47,344 bases of DNA from WQUF01 sp031549885 (GCA_031549885.1 JAVBPD010000134.1:1-47344), one strand, 5' to 3'; shown: positions 25,455 through 33,897, numbered from the stretch's first letter. Notes: generated by a model not told the origin, from the letters alone. Numbers and translations: made by a program.

Positions 25455-27083
25455 GTGATTGCTTTGATTAAAGTATTAATTGTTGATGATGAAGAAAAGG
25501 TTTGCAAACTTATAATAAATTTAGTAGAGTGGCAGAATTTAGGTATGGAAATCATATCTTATGCTCTTAATGGAATTGACGCTCTTAACATAATAGAGGA
25601 AAAAAAACCTGATCTTGTTATTACTGACATTAGAATGCCTGGATATAACGGTCTTGAACTTATTAAACGTGGGAAAGAAATAAATAAAGACATAGATTTT
25701 ATCATAATAAGTGGGTATAAGCATTTTGATTATGCAAAAAATGCTATAAAATATGGAGTTGAAGATTATCTTTTAAAACCTATTAATAAACGAGAATTTC
25801 TTGATGCTTTAAATAAAATGGTTGAAAAATATAAAATTAAAAAACAGCAATTTAATGAAAGTGAAAATAATTTACGATATATTGAAACGGCAAAGGAAAA
25901 GGTTAGAACGGGTTTTTTAATTGATATACTTTTTAATGAATATAAAAACTCAATGAAATTTGATATTTTAACAATTAATCAAGAATTCTTTTATAATTTT
26001 AAAGAAGGTTATTTTCAAGCTATAATTTTACATGTGGTTATAAATTACAATATATATAGTGAAAATTTAAATAAACTTTTAAAAGATAAAACACTGTGGA
26101 TTTTAGAAAGTGTTTTTAAGCCCATTTGTTATGATATGGAATTCTATAGCTTTGATTTGGGAATTTATTGCATATTAAATTATGATGATAACATTAAAAA
26201 AAATATAAGAAAATATTTAAAAAATGTTATTGATGGAATAAATGCTATGAATGATTTGTTTTCTGATTTAAAGGTGAATATTGGAGCTAGCAATATATCA
26301 AATGACATAAATGATTTAGAAAGTTTATTAAAAAGTACAAAATCTGCAATAAGAGAAAAAATTTTAGTTGGATCAGGGAAGATAATTGAATATAACAGCA
26401 TTAGCAATTCAAGTTTAAATGCAAAATCATTTATAAGCAATGAAAAAAAACAGCAATTTCAAAATTATATTGACACTTTAAACAAGGAATGCATACTTAG
26501 CTGGATAAATGGCATAGAGAAGGCTGTAATAGAAAATAAAAATGTAACAGGAAATTTAATTTTTGACATAATAGAAGAGATAATAGAGATTTTTTTATTT
26601 TCTATAAAGAATCATAGTTTTATATTAGAAAGTGATATTTCTTTTTTTGAGGGTTATCAAATAAAAATCAATAGTTGTAATTCAGTAAAAGAAATATTTT
26701 ATGTTTTGTATAGTGAAATTGAAAAATATTTAGACAATATTGTTTCTCTGAAAAAACAACATGATATAAAGCCTATAAGGTTTGTTAAAGAATATATGCA
26801 AAATAACTATAATCAGCCCATTACTTTAGAAGATGTCAGCAAAATGGTAGGTTTTAACTCAAATTATTTTTCAAGCTTATTTAAAAAAGAAACTGGGGTG
26901 AATTTTTTAGATTATTTAATAAGCTTAAGGATAAATAAGGCAAAGGAGCTTTTAAAGGAGACAAGTATAAGTGTATCATCAATTGCTTTAGAAGTGGGAT
27001 ATTCAGATTTAAAGCATTTTTCAAAGCTTTTTAAAAAATTAACTGGTCTTAAACCATCAGAATACAGAAAATTTTATCTGTAA
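25455..27083 (+). CDS. Response regulator, AraC-type output (YesN-like)
   Basis: This 542-aa response regulator has an N-terminal receiver with the acidic pair (VDDEE), the phospho-acceptor in DLVITDIRMPG (Asp58 from the GTG start) and the conserved Lys in LLKPINK. A long linker of about 300 residues follows. It ends with two AraC-type helix-turn-helix motifs (from about residue 440, with SSLFKKETGVNFLDYL and HFSKLFKKLTGLKPSEYR). This is the YesN class that controls sugar uptake or cell-wall genes. The start is GTG 25455 or TTG 25464; the AAAGGAA site fits TTG better. The histidine kinase follows immediately. Confidence 0.93.
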   Translation: MIALIKVLIVDDEEKVCKLIINLVEWQNLGMEIISYALNGIDALNIIEEKKPDLVITDIRMPGYNGLELIKRGKEINKDIDFIIISGYKHFDYAKNAIKYGVEDYLLKPINKREFLDALNKMVEKYKIKKQQFNESENNLRYIETAKEKVRTGFLIDILFNEYKNSMKFDILTINQEFFYNFKEGYFQAIILHVVINYNIYSENLNKLLKDKTLWILESVFKPICYDMEFYSFDLGIYCILNYDDNIKKNIRKYLKNVIDGINAMNDLFSDLKVNIGASNISNDINDLESLLKSTKSAIREKILVGSGKIIEYNSISNSSLNAKSFISNEKKQQFQNYIDTLNKECILSWINGIEKAVIENKNVTGNLIFDIIEEIIEIFLFSIKNHSFILESDISFFEGYQIKINSCNSVKEIFYVLYSEIEKYLDNIVSLKKQHDIKPIRFVKEYMQNNYNQPITLEDVSKMVGFNSNYFSSLFKKETGVNFLDYLISLRINKAKELLKETSISVSSIALEVGYSDLKHFSKLFKKLTGLKPSEYRKFYL

Positions 27084-27084
27084 A

Positions 27085-28113
27085 ATGGGAGTGTTTTCAT
27101 TGAAAAAGGATTCTTGTTTATTTGATACATTTAATTATCTTTTTGTATTTCTTGCATTTTTATATGGATCTTTAGATTTAACTCTTATTGTTGTATTAAT
27201 AAAAAACATAATTGAAGTTTCTTCATTTTTTATAATACTTAATTTCATATTCTTATTAGGATTTTCAGTAGTGATTTTTTTATACTTTAAAAAAGTTTAT
27301 ATGCCTTATAAAAAAGCTGTTAAGACAATTGAGCAATTTAACTCAGGGCTTACATTAGAGGGTTTATTTAACTTAAAAATATTTATCTTTAAAGGTATGG
27401 AACCTATGCTAAACAGAATTGAAAAATTGCTTAATAGAAATTATGAAATAGCAATGTCTAAAAAGCAAGCTGAATATTTAGCACTGCAAAATCAAATAAA
27501 CCCTCATTTTCTATACAATACTTTAGAAGCAATTAGAGGGGATGCATTATCTGAAGGTATGGATAGGATTGCAGATATGGTAGAAGCTCTTGCTACCTTT
27601 TATAGGTATACTATATCAAAGCTTGAGAATTTAGTAGATTTAGAAGATGAAATAACAAATGTGGAAAATTATTTTATAATACAAAAATATAGATTTGGGG
27701 ATAAACTTAATTTAGAATTTTGCTATGAAGATGTTGATGACACTATTTTTGAATACAAATTACCTAAATTAACCCTGCAACCAATAGTTGAAAATGCAAT
27801 TTATCATGGCCTTGAGTGTAAAGTTGGTAAAGGATTAGTTAGGATAAGTTTTTATACAACTAAAAGCAGATTAATAATACATATTAAAGATGATGGAATT
27901 GGAATTGAAGAAGACTCCCTTGAAAAGATAATCTCAAAATTAAACATACCATCTTTTGACTACACAAAGGATGATAAGGAAAAAGGTGGAATTGCATTGA
28001 TAAATGTTAATAACAGGATAAAACTTCTCTTTGGGGAGCAGTATGGAATAAATATATCAAGTGCTATAGATTATGGAACAGATGTTGAAATAACATTGCC
28101 CATTTCTAAATAG
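27085..28113 (+). CDS. Sensor histidine kinase (YesM-like) without extracellular sensor domain
   Basis: This 342-aa kinase pairs with the upstream YesN-like regulator. It has two hydrophobic segments near the N terminus (about residues 14-40 and 46-67) with only a few residues between them. The His_kinase segment follows with QNQINPHFLYNTLEA (His141 from the ATG), then the ATP-binding domain (VENAIYHGLE N-box; DDGIGIEE G1; KGGIALINVNNR G2). Typical YesM kinases have a roughly 250-residue external Cache domain, which is absent, so the input must come through the membrane or a partner protein. The start is ATG 27085 or, more likely, TTG 27100, preceded by GGGAGTG. Confidence 0.9.
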   Translation: MGVFSLKKDSCLFDTFNYLFVFLAFLYGSLDLTLIVVLIKNIIEVSSFFIILNFIFLLGFSVVIFLYFKKVYMPYKKAVKTIEQFNSGLTLEGLFNLKIFIFKGMEPMLNRIEKLLNRNYEIAMSKKQAEYLALQNQINPHFLYNTLEAIRGDALSEGMDRIADMVEALATFYRYTISKLENLVDLEDEITNVENYFIIQKYRFGDKLNLEFCYEDVDDTIFEYKLPKLTLQPIVENAIYHGLECKVGKGLVRISFYTTKSRLIIHIKDDGIGIEEDSLEKIISKLNIPSFDYTKDDKEKGGIALINVNNRIKLLFGEQYGINISSAIDYGTDVEITLPISK

Positions 28114-28120
28114 GTGATTT

Positions 28121-29527
28121 ATGAGAGAAGAGCTTATTAGAATTGAAAACATTATGATTAATAATGAAAATATTTCTTCACTTCAAGGATTTTATATGAA
28201 TATATTCAAAGGTGAAATAGTTGGCATTTTAACTTTAAATACACTAGGAAAACAGCACTTAATTGAAGTTTTGTGTGGAATAAGAAAAGCTGACTTTGGG
28301 CGCATGTATTACGATGATGTACTTTATGATGGGGATGATTATAAAAGGATTATAAAAAATAAGATTTTTAAAATTGAAAATATTGGTGACTTAGCCCATG
28401 ACCTAACTGTAGCTGATAATATATTTACTATGAGAAGTGAATTTAACAAATATTTTATTAGGAAGACTGCTCTTTATAGACAAACTAAAATGCTATTTGA
28501 TAAATTTAATATAAAAATAAATCCTAAATATGCTATAAATAAGTTATCATCTTTAGATAGGTCCATAGTTGAGCTTATGAAGGCTTATGCAGCAGGAGCA
28601 AAATTAGTAATACTTTTAGATTTAGATAATGATTTAGGAAGCAATGATTTAAAAAGCCTTCATGAGATTGTGTTAAAACTAAAGGATGAAAAAATATCTT
28701 TTTTATATGTTAATAGTTATGTGGATATGTTAAATGAGTTTACTGAAAGAATGATAATAATGAGAGAAGGAAGAAATACATTTAATATTAGTAGAAAGGA
28801 TTTTAACATAGATAAGGCCACATCTTTAATTTTAGGCAAAGAGTATGATAGGGGCATTTCATTAAGAAGAGCAAATAGAAATTTTGAAGTGATTTTAAAA
28901 TTTAACAATGTTAAAACTGAAAATATAAATAAATTATCCTTTGATTTAAGAAAAGGTGAAGTATTAAATATTTTAGACAGAAATAATAAGGGCAATGAGG
29001 ATATTATAAAGCTTTTAAATGGAAGTATTTTTGCTGCAAGTGGAGAAATTTTTTATTTTGATCGTAAATTTGAGTTTAAACATTTGAGCAAAATTATATC
29101 TGAAGGTATTGGATTTATATGTGAAAATGCTGTTCAAAATATGTTGTTTAAAGACATGAGCCTTTTAGAAAATTTATGTTTTATGCTAGGCGAAAGGGTT
29201 AATAATATTTCATTTAAGTTTGGACTTAAAAAGAGCATAATAAATGAATACTATGATAAATTTAAAGAAAACATTTATATAAAAGATATTGATGATTTAA
29301 ATATGACTACTTTAATTAAACTTGTATATTATAAATGGCATTTATATTCACCTAAGCTTTTGGTGATTATAAAGCCATTTACAGGAGTTGATATGAAGCT
29401 TAGAAAACTTGTTATGGATTTAATTTATGAACTTTCTAATAAAGGTATAGCTATTTTAGTTTTAACTTCAAATTACTATGAAGAATATGTAGCTGGTGAT
29501 AGGGTAATTTCTCTAGAAAAATCGTAA
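28121..29527 (+). CDS. RbsA-like double ABC protein with no intact ATPase motif
   Basis: The 468-aa product aligns in layout with sugar-importer ATPases of the RbsA/MglA type (two ABC domains), but every catalytic motif is altered. Domain 1: the P-loop is ILTLNTLGKQH (residues 36-46; GK kept, other Gly and Ser/Thr lost), the signature is KLSSLDRSIVE and Walker B is VILLDLDND, without Glu. Domain 2: the P-loop is ILDRNNKGNED (284-294), the signature is NMTTLIKLV and Walker B is LVIIKPFTG. It is the third gene of the YesN-YesM operon, 7 bp after the kinase, with no permease or binding protein. It is probably a non-hydrolysing adaptor or sensor; loss of function by drift is less likely given the intact frame. 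Confidence 0.8.
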   Translation: MREELIRIENIMINNENISSLQGFYMNIFKGEIVGILTLNTLGKQHLIEVLCGIRKADFGRMYYDDVLYDGDDYKRIIKNKIFKIENIGDLAHDLTVADNIFTMRSEFNKYFIRKTALYRQTKMLFDKFNIKINPKYAINKLSSLDRSIVELMKAYAAGAKLVILLDLDNDLGSNDLKSLHEIVLKLKDEKISFLYVNSYVDMLNEFTERMIIMREGRNTFNISRKDFNIDKATSLILGKEYDRGISLRRANRNFEVILKFNNVKTENINKLSFDLRKGEVLNILDRNNKGNEDIIKLLNGSIFAASGEIFYFDRKFEFKHLSKIISEGIGFICENAVQNMLFKDMSLLENLCFMLGERVNNISFKFGLKKSIINEYYDKFKENIYIKDIDDLNMTTLIKLVYYKWHLYSPKLLVIIKPFTGVDMKLRKLVMDLIYELSNKGIAILVLTSNYYEEYVAGDRVISLEKS

Positions 29528-29529
29528 AC

Positions 29530-30189
29530 TTAAAAATCTATAGATCCTTTTTGCAGTATTAATATAAATGACATAAATATTGCTGACAATACAAGGAGAA
29601 GTATTACCCAAAAAAGCGCCATTTCCATTTCTCCTCCTGAAGCTAAAAAATAAATAGCAGAAGGGATGGTTTGGGTTTTTCCAGGAATGTTTCCTGCAAT
29701 CATAAGGGTTGCGCCAAATTCACCTAAGGATCTTAAAAAGGAGATTACTATGCCTGTTATGAGCCCATTTATCGACATTGGAAGGGCTATGTAAAAAAAT
29801 GTTTTAAGTTTTGATGCGCCAAATGTAAAGGCTACTTCAAATAAAGCATAATCAATATGAGAAAGCGATAACATCAAAGAGCGATACATAAACGGAAGAG
29901 AGATAAAAAAGCATGATATTACCGCAGACTGCCATGAAAAAATAATGTTTATTCCTATTTTGTTTAAAATTATGCCCATAGGACCTTTTCTGCCAAAGAA
30001 TATTAATAGTAAAAAACCTACTACTGTTGGTGGAAGGACTAATGATATATTTAAAACCCATTCATAAAGAAATTTAAACTTTCCTTTATAAAAAAGCATT
30101 TTATAACAAATAAAAATTCCAAAGATTAGTGTCAATATTAATGAAACTAAAGATATTTTTAAAGATATAAATAAAGGTGATAAATCCAT
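29530..30189 (-). CDS. modB: Molybdate ABC transporter permease
   Basis: This is the membrane channel of the molybdate importer, 219 aa with about five TM helices. It has the EAA loop typical of ModB (EVAFTFGASKLKTFFYIALPMS) and the LRSLGEFGATLMIAG phrase. ModB would need the ATPase ModC, which is not in the window. It starts 18 bp after the modA stop with an AAAGGA site, so the two genes form an operon. It converges on the YesNM operon with a 2-bp gap and no room for a terminator between the genes. Confidence 0.93.
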   Translation of the reverse strand: MDLSPLFISLKISLVSLILTLIFGIFICYKMLFYKGKFKFLYEWVLNISLVLPPTVVGFLLLIFFGRKGPMGIILNKIGINIIFSWQSAVISCFFISLPFMYRSLMLSLSHIDYALFEVAFTFGASKLKTFFYIALPMSINGLITGIVISFLRSLGEFGATLMIAGNIPGKTQTIPSAIYFLASGGEMEMALFWVILLLVLSAIFMSFILILQKGSIDF

Positions 30190-30207
30190 TATTAGTCCTT
30201 TCTTTAA

Positions 30208-31011
30208 TTAAAATATAAATCCGTATTTTGTAAATATATTTTTAGCATCATCTGATGAAAGAAAATTTAAAAAATCTTTTGATTCACTTTCAAGTTTTGT
30301 GGATTTTATAACTGATGCTGGATAAGTAATTTTTGAATGTGATTCTTCAGGAAATGAACCAATGATTTTTACTTTGCTTGAAACCATAGCATCTGTTTTA
30401 TAAACTATTCCACAATCTGCATTTTCTTCCTCAACCCATGTTAAAACTTCTTTAACGTCTTTTCCATATACAGCTTTTGCAACAGTTTCATCATATATAT
30501 TATAATATTTTAATATTTCTTCTGAATATTGTCCTACAGGAACTGATTTTGGTTCTCCAAGGGCTATCTTTTGTATAGAATCAAGCTTTAAATCATCTAC
30601 TGAAGTTAAATTTGAATTAGTTGGTGCTATTAAAACTATATCATTTTTTAGTATGTCTTTTCTAGTGTCTTTTAAAAGTAAATCACTTTTATCTAAAGCA
30701 TCCATTTGCTTTTCACCTGCCGAAAAAAATATGTCAGCTGGAGCACCTTGTTCTATTTGCTGCTGGAGGGTTCCTGATGCGCCAAAATTAAAGGTGATTT
30801 TAATATTTGGATTATTTTTTGTATAAAGCTCTCCGATTTCATTTAGAGAATCTTTTAAACTTGCAGCAGCAGAAACCAGTAAAGTTTTTTCTTGGGGTTT
30901 ACTTGTAGTACTTGAAGTTGTGGTATTTGTACTTGAATTATTTGAGGTTGTACAACTGCTTAATGTTACAATACATATGATAAATAGTACAATTGAAAAA
31001 TATTTTTTCAT
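30208..31011 (-). CDS. modA: Molybdate-binding lipoprotein
   Basis: This 267-aa substrate-binding lipoprotein captures molybdate or tungstate outside the cell and delivers it to ModB. A lipobox LSSC (Cys20) is followed by a Ser/Thr-rich linker. Family motifs are VSAAASLKDSLNEIG, FNFGASGTLQQQIEQGAPADIFFSAG (quoted in part) and VLTWVEEENADCGIVYKTDA. The ATG follows GGGAGGATG. Transcription is from a consensus promoter whose -35 box lies in a palindrome, so repression by metal is expected. The oxyanion choice (molybdate or tungstate) cannot be told by eye. Confidence 0.94.
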   Translation of the reverse strand: MKKYFSIVLFIICIVTLSSCTTSNNSSTNTTTSSTTSKPQEKTLLVSAAASLKDSLNEIGELYTKNNPNIKITFNFGASGTLQQQIEQGAPADIFFSAGEKQMDALDKSDLLLKDTRKDILKNDIVLIAPTNSNLTSVDDLKLDSIQKIALGEPKSVPVGQYSEEILKYYNIYDETVAKAVYGKDVKEVLTWVEEENADCGIVYKTDAMVSSKVKIIGSFPEESHSKITYPASVIKSTKLESESKDFLNFLSSDDAKNIFTKYGFIF

Positions 31012-31101
31012 AACATCCTCCCAATATATAAATGAATATAAAATAACTAAAATAACAAAAATAATAGTTTTTAATTATGTTTTATAATGTTATTTTGTTT
31101 A

Positions 31102-31130
31102 ATTATAAAATGGCTTGACATTCATGTCAA
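31102..31130 (-). promoter_or_regulatory. Consensus sigma-A promoter of modAB
   Basis: On the minus strand TTGACA (31130-31125), a 17-base spacer and TATAAT (31107-31102) match the consensus perfectly. The expected leader is about 85 bases to the modA ATG. Confidence 0.85.
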
Positions 31131-31131
31131 G
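31114..31131. promoter_or_regulatory. 18-bp palindromic operator in the mod divergent region
   Basis: CTTGACAT-TC-ATGTCAAG has perfect 8-bp arms. The site covers the -35 hexamer of the modAB promoter and lies 44 bp before the start of the divergent HTH/molybdate-binding-like regulator, so that regulator is the obvious candidate to bind it. Confidence 0.7.
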
Positions 31132-31174
31132 ATGTTTTACTTTGAAATCATAAGATAAAAAGGAAGTGTTTTTC

Positions 31175-32050
31175 TTGAATAATAGATCGATGACACCTGA
31201 AGAAGTAGCTAGCATTTTAAATATAAAAAAAAATACAGTTTATGAAATGATTAAACGAGGAGAGTTAAATGCTTATAGGGTTGGCAGGAAACTTAGAATT
31301 GATGAAGATAACATAAATAAATATAAAGCTAAAATGCATGATGAAGGTGCATTTTATAAAGAGAATTTAGATGAAGAAACATTTATAATATGCGGTCAGG
31401 ATATGATTTTAGATATTCTTTGCAGGTTTTTAGAAGAAGAAAATCCAAATAAAAAAATACTTCGCTCGTATAAAGGAAGCTATAATGGGCTTTATGCTTT
31501 ATATAATGATCAGGTAAGTGTTGCTACATGTCATCTTTGGCATGAAGAAACAAATACATATAATGAGGTGTATGTAAAAGGACTTCTTCCTGGCATTCCT
31601 TTTAAGATTATTCCTCTTGTTAAAAGAACAGTTGGATTTTATGTTAAAAAGGGTAACCCAAAGAATATTTATGGGTGGGAAGACTTAAAGAGAGATGATA
31701 TTAAATTTATTAATAGAGAAAAGGGCAGTGGAATAAGAGTACTTCTTGATGAAAAGATAAATCTTTTAAATATTAAAACAAAAGATATAAATGGATACAA
31801 TAGTATTGCTACCTCACATGTTTCTGTTGCAACATCTGTGGCAAGAAATGACTATGATTTTGGAATAGGAAATGAGAAATGCGTAAAACAAATAAATGGA
31901 CTTGATTTTATTCCCCTTCAAAAGGAAAATTATGATATGGTGGTTAAAAAAATGGACTTAGAAAAACCTATTGTTCAAAATATGCTATCTATTATTAATT
32001 CAGAAAAATTTAGAGAAGAGATAATTAGCTTGGGGGATTATGAGTTATAG
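31175..32050 (+). CDS. Xis-type HTH regulator with molybdate-binding-like domain (COG1910 type)
   Basis: This is a one-component regulator of 291 aa. The N terminus is an excisionase/MerR-like DNA-binding motif (MTPEEVASILNIKKNTVYEMI, then GELNAYRVGRKLRI). From about residue 70 on it has a periplasmic-binding-protein-like domain (SYKGSYNGLYAL, REKGSGIRVLLDE, DYDFGIG) similar to oxyanion-binding proteins. In this architecture the domain is cytoplasmic and senses molybdate or tungstate, in place of ModE. I start at TTG 31175, six bases after GGAAGTG. It is divergent from modAB and the palindrome lies between. It probably represses modAB when the metal is abundant. Confidence 0.88.
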   Translation: MNNRSMTPEEVASILNIKKNTVYEMIKRGELNAYRVGRKLRIDEDNINKYKAKMHDEGAFYKENLDEETFIICGQDMILDILCRFLEEENPNKKILRSYKGSYNGLYALYNDQVSVATCHLWHEETNTYNEVYVKGLLPGIPFKIIPLVKRTVGFYVKKGNPKNIYGWEDLKRDDIKFINREKGSGIRVLLDEKINLLNIKTKDINGYNSIATSHVSVATSVARNDYDFGIGNEKCVKQINGLDFIPLQKENYDMVVKKMDLEKPIVQNMLSIINSEKFREEIISLGDYEL

Positions 32051-32068
32051 GAGAGGTTTTCCTCTCCT
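32049..32068. other. Strong hairpin between convergent genes
   Basis: The arms AGGAGAGG (32049-32056) and CCTCTCCT (32061-32068) with a TTTT loop follow the regulator stop and precede the end of the convergent secreted-protein gene. There is no clear T run on either side, so it may terminate weakly or stabilise the 3' ends. Confidence 0.6.
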
Positions 32069-32072
32069 AATA

Positions 32073-32663
32073 TTATGCATTTAATTTTTTTATTCTTTCA
32101 AATTCCATTTTAAATATTTCAGGATAACCATAGTACCCTCCGCAATAAGGATAACCAATTAATGTAAATGCTTCAGATTTTGTAAGACAAAAATTGCCTA
32201 TTGTTTTTCCATCTGCAATTATAGTTCCGTTAAAATTAACTTGAATTGCATCATTTATGCATTTTTCTTCTAAACATCCAGCTAAAGTAACACAAATAGA
32301 AGGAGATGTTTTATCAATTCTATTGCCTTGTAACACATATTGGTTTGTATTTAAATTATAGGAAGCCTTTAATTCATAATAGCCAATTGCATTTTGCTTA
32401 AGAAAAGTTACTGGATCACATTTAATGTCATAAGGTGCTTTTAAAGTTATCATTGTAGCTAAATATTCACATGTAACATTGTCTCTTTTTATATCAAGTA
32501 TAATGTTATATGGACATCCTGCATATTCGTATGTACCAGTATAATATCCAACTAATTTATCTAGCGCAGCAGTGGTAGTAGCATTAGTTACTTTTAGATT
32601 ACCCATAGAAAAAGTTACTATAAAAAGAAGTGTAATGATACATGAAGCAAAAATTTTTTTCAT
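32073..32663 (-). CDS. Secreted Cys-containing protein of unknown function
   Basis: I do not recognise the family. The 196-aa product has a signal peptide (about residues 1-28, ending near TNA), so it is exported. The mature part has about nine Cys residues (for example AGCPYN, VTCEY, IKCDP, SICVTLAGC, EEKC, NFCLT, YPYCGG), alternating hydrophobic strands and a Gly/Tyr-rich C-terminal turn (GYPYCGGYYGYP). It probably forms a disulfide-stabilised beta-rich domain. It is monocistronic, with an AAGGAGCG site 10 bp before the ATG. Confidence 0.72.
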   Translation of the reverse strand: MKKIFASCIITLLFIVTFSMGNLKVTNATTTAALDKLVGYYTGTYEYAGCPYNIILDIKRDNVTCEYLATMITLKAPYDIKCDPVTFLKQNAIGYYELKASYNLNTNQYVLQGNRIDKTSPSICVTLAGCLEEKCINDAIQVNFNGTIIADGKTIGNFCLTKSEAFTLIGYPYCGGYYGYPEIFKMEFERIKKLNA

Positions 32664-32829
32664 ATATAATCGCTCCTTCCAAATTATAATTGAATAAATA
32701 TTAACATAAAATTTAAATAAATTTATAGATAATTTCCTAACTAAGCTTTTTTTAGTATTCTAATATTGTTAAAAGCATATTAAACTGTAATTTTTTGATG
32801 TTGAAGTTAAGAAATTATTTTGACTATGT

Positions 32830-32856
32830 AGTCCTAATTTTTTATTGGGGCTTTTT
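32830..32856 (+). terminator. Terminator-like hairpin without an assigned gene
   Basis: The arms AGTCCTAA (32830-32837) and TTGGGGCT (32845-32852) pair fully if G-U pairs are allowed, and four to five Ts follow. The nearest upstream gene is on the other strand, so this hairpin would end a short non-coding transcript. Confidence 0.5.
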
Positions 32857-32894
32857 GTGTATGGGTAGGTCATTTCCATAAAGGAAAATTCGGT

Positions 32895-32934
32895 TTTACA
32901 TACATTTTACATAAACAGAAATGTGGATTTTACA
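32895..32934 (+). promoter_or_regulatory. Pho box (PhoB/PhoP binding repeats) before pstS
   Basis: TTTACA occurs at 32895, 32906 and 32929, the first two spaced 11 bp and the third near the expected 11-bp phase (one base off). TT(A/T)ACA repeats every 11 bp are the PhoP-type site in Firmicutes. The site lies about 70-105 bp before the pstS start and would allow activation by the PhoB/PhoR pair encoded at the end of the same locus. Confidence 0.7.
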
Positions 32935-33001
32935 ATGGGATGATAAACTAAATTTGAATAGGCAGAAAATTAATTATTTTATAAGGTGAGGGGTTATATA
33001 T

Positions 33002-33868
33002 ATGAAAAAAATTAGTGCAAGTGTGTTATTATTTAGTTTGCTTCTAGGTACTCTTGCAGGTTGTGGCAATAGTACAAGCTTTGATGTAAAAAAAGAAATT
33101 AATGTTGTGACTAGGGAGCCTGGCTCTGGCACACGAGGCGCATTTATTGAGTTATTTGGTTTGGAAGAGAAACAAGCTGATGGCACGAAAAAGGATTTAA
33201 TTATGAAAGAAGCAAGTGTTGAGAGCAACACTAATACAATTCTTACAACTGTGCAAAACGATGCATATTCTATAAGTTATGTGTCAATGGGCTCATTAAA
33301 TGACAGCATAAAAGCAGTTCAAATTGAAGGGGTAGACGCCACTACTTTAAATGTAAAGAATGGGAGCTATAAAATTTCTCGCCCTTTTAATATTGCAACT
33401 AAGGGGGAACCATCTGGTATTTCAAAAGATTTTATTGATTACATCCTTTCAAAAGAAGGACAGGAAATAGTTGGTAAAAGCTATATAGCAATTAATGAAG
33501 GCGCCACACCATATGCAGGAGATAAACCTAGTGGCAATATTGTTGTAGGTGGGTCAAGCTCAGTTTCACCGCTAATGGAAAAGCTCATTGAAGGATATAA
33601 AGTAATAAATCCAAATGCTACAATCCAGCTTCAAACAACAGATAGCACTACTGGTATGACTAAAGCTGAGGAAGGCTCATATGATATAGGAATGTCTAGC
33701 AGGGAGCTAAAAGACAGTGAAAAGGAAACGTTGAAAGGGATACAAATTGCATTAGATGGTATAGCAGTAATTGTGAATAAGAATAATACTGCAACTAATT
33801 TTACAAAGGATCATGTTAAAAAAATATATACTGGTGAAATTAAAACATGGGATGCTGTTACTAATTAG
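33002..33868 (+). CDS. pstS: Phosphate-binding lipoprotein PstS with swapped halves
   Basis: This is the substrate-binding subunit of the high-affinity phosphate importer, 288 aa, with a lipobox LAGC (Cys21). The order of the conserved blocks is inverted relative to E. coli PstS. The protein opens with INVVTREPGSGTRGAF (residues 33-48), usually in the second half. From residue 178 it has IVVGGSSSVSPLMEKL, STTGMTKAEEGSYDIGMSSR and finally KKIYTGEIKTW, which usually form the first half. This looks like a circular permutation that keeps both lobes. It is first in the pst operon behind a Pho box, with a GTGAGGGG site before the ATG. Confidence 0.92.
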   Translation: MKKISASVLLFSLLLGTLAGCGNSTSFDVKKEINVVTREPGSGTRGAFIELFGLEEKQADGTKKDLIMKEASVESNTNTILTTVQNDAYSISYVSMGSLNDSIKAVQIEGVDATTLNVKNGSYKISRPFNIATKGEPSGISKDFIDYILSKEGQEIVGKSYIAINEGATPYAGDKPSGNIVVGGSSSVSPLMEKLIEGYKVINPNATIQLQTTDSTTGMTKAEEGSYDIGMSSRELKDSEKETLKGIQIALDGIAVIVNKNNTATNFTKDHVKKIYTGEIKTWDAVTN

Positions 33869-33897
33869 AATAAGCATTATTGCAGAGGGTTGAATTT

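Larger units (their letters stand above)
32664..33001. other. Intergenic region with Pho box and an unassigned terminator
   Basis: This 338-bp region lies between the divergent secreted-protein gene and pstS. It contains promoter signals for both, a plus-strand terminator-like hairpin at 32830-32856 that serves no annotated gene, and the Pho box at 32895-32934. No ORF with a ribosome site was seen. Confidence 0.7.
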
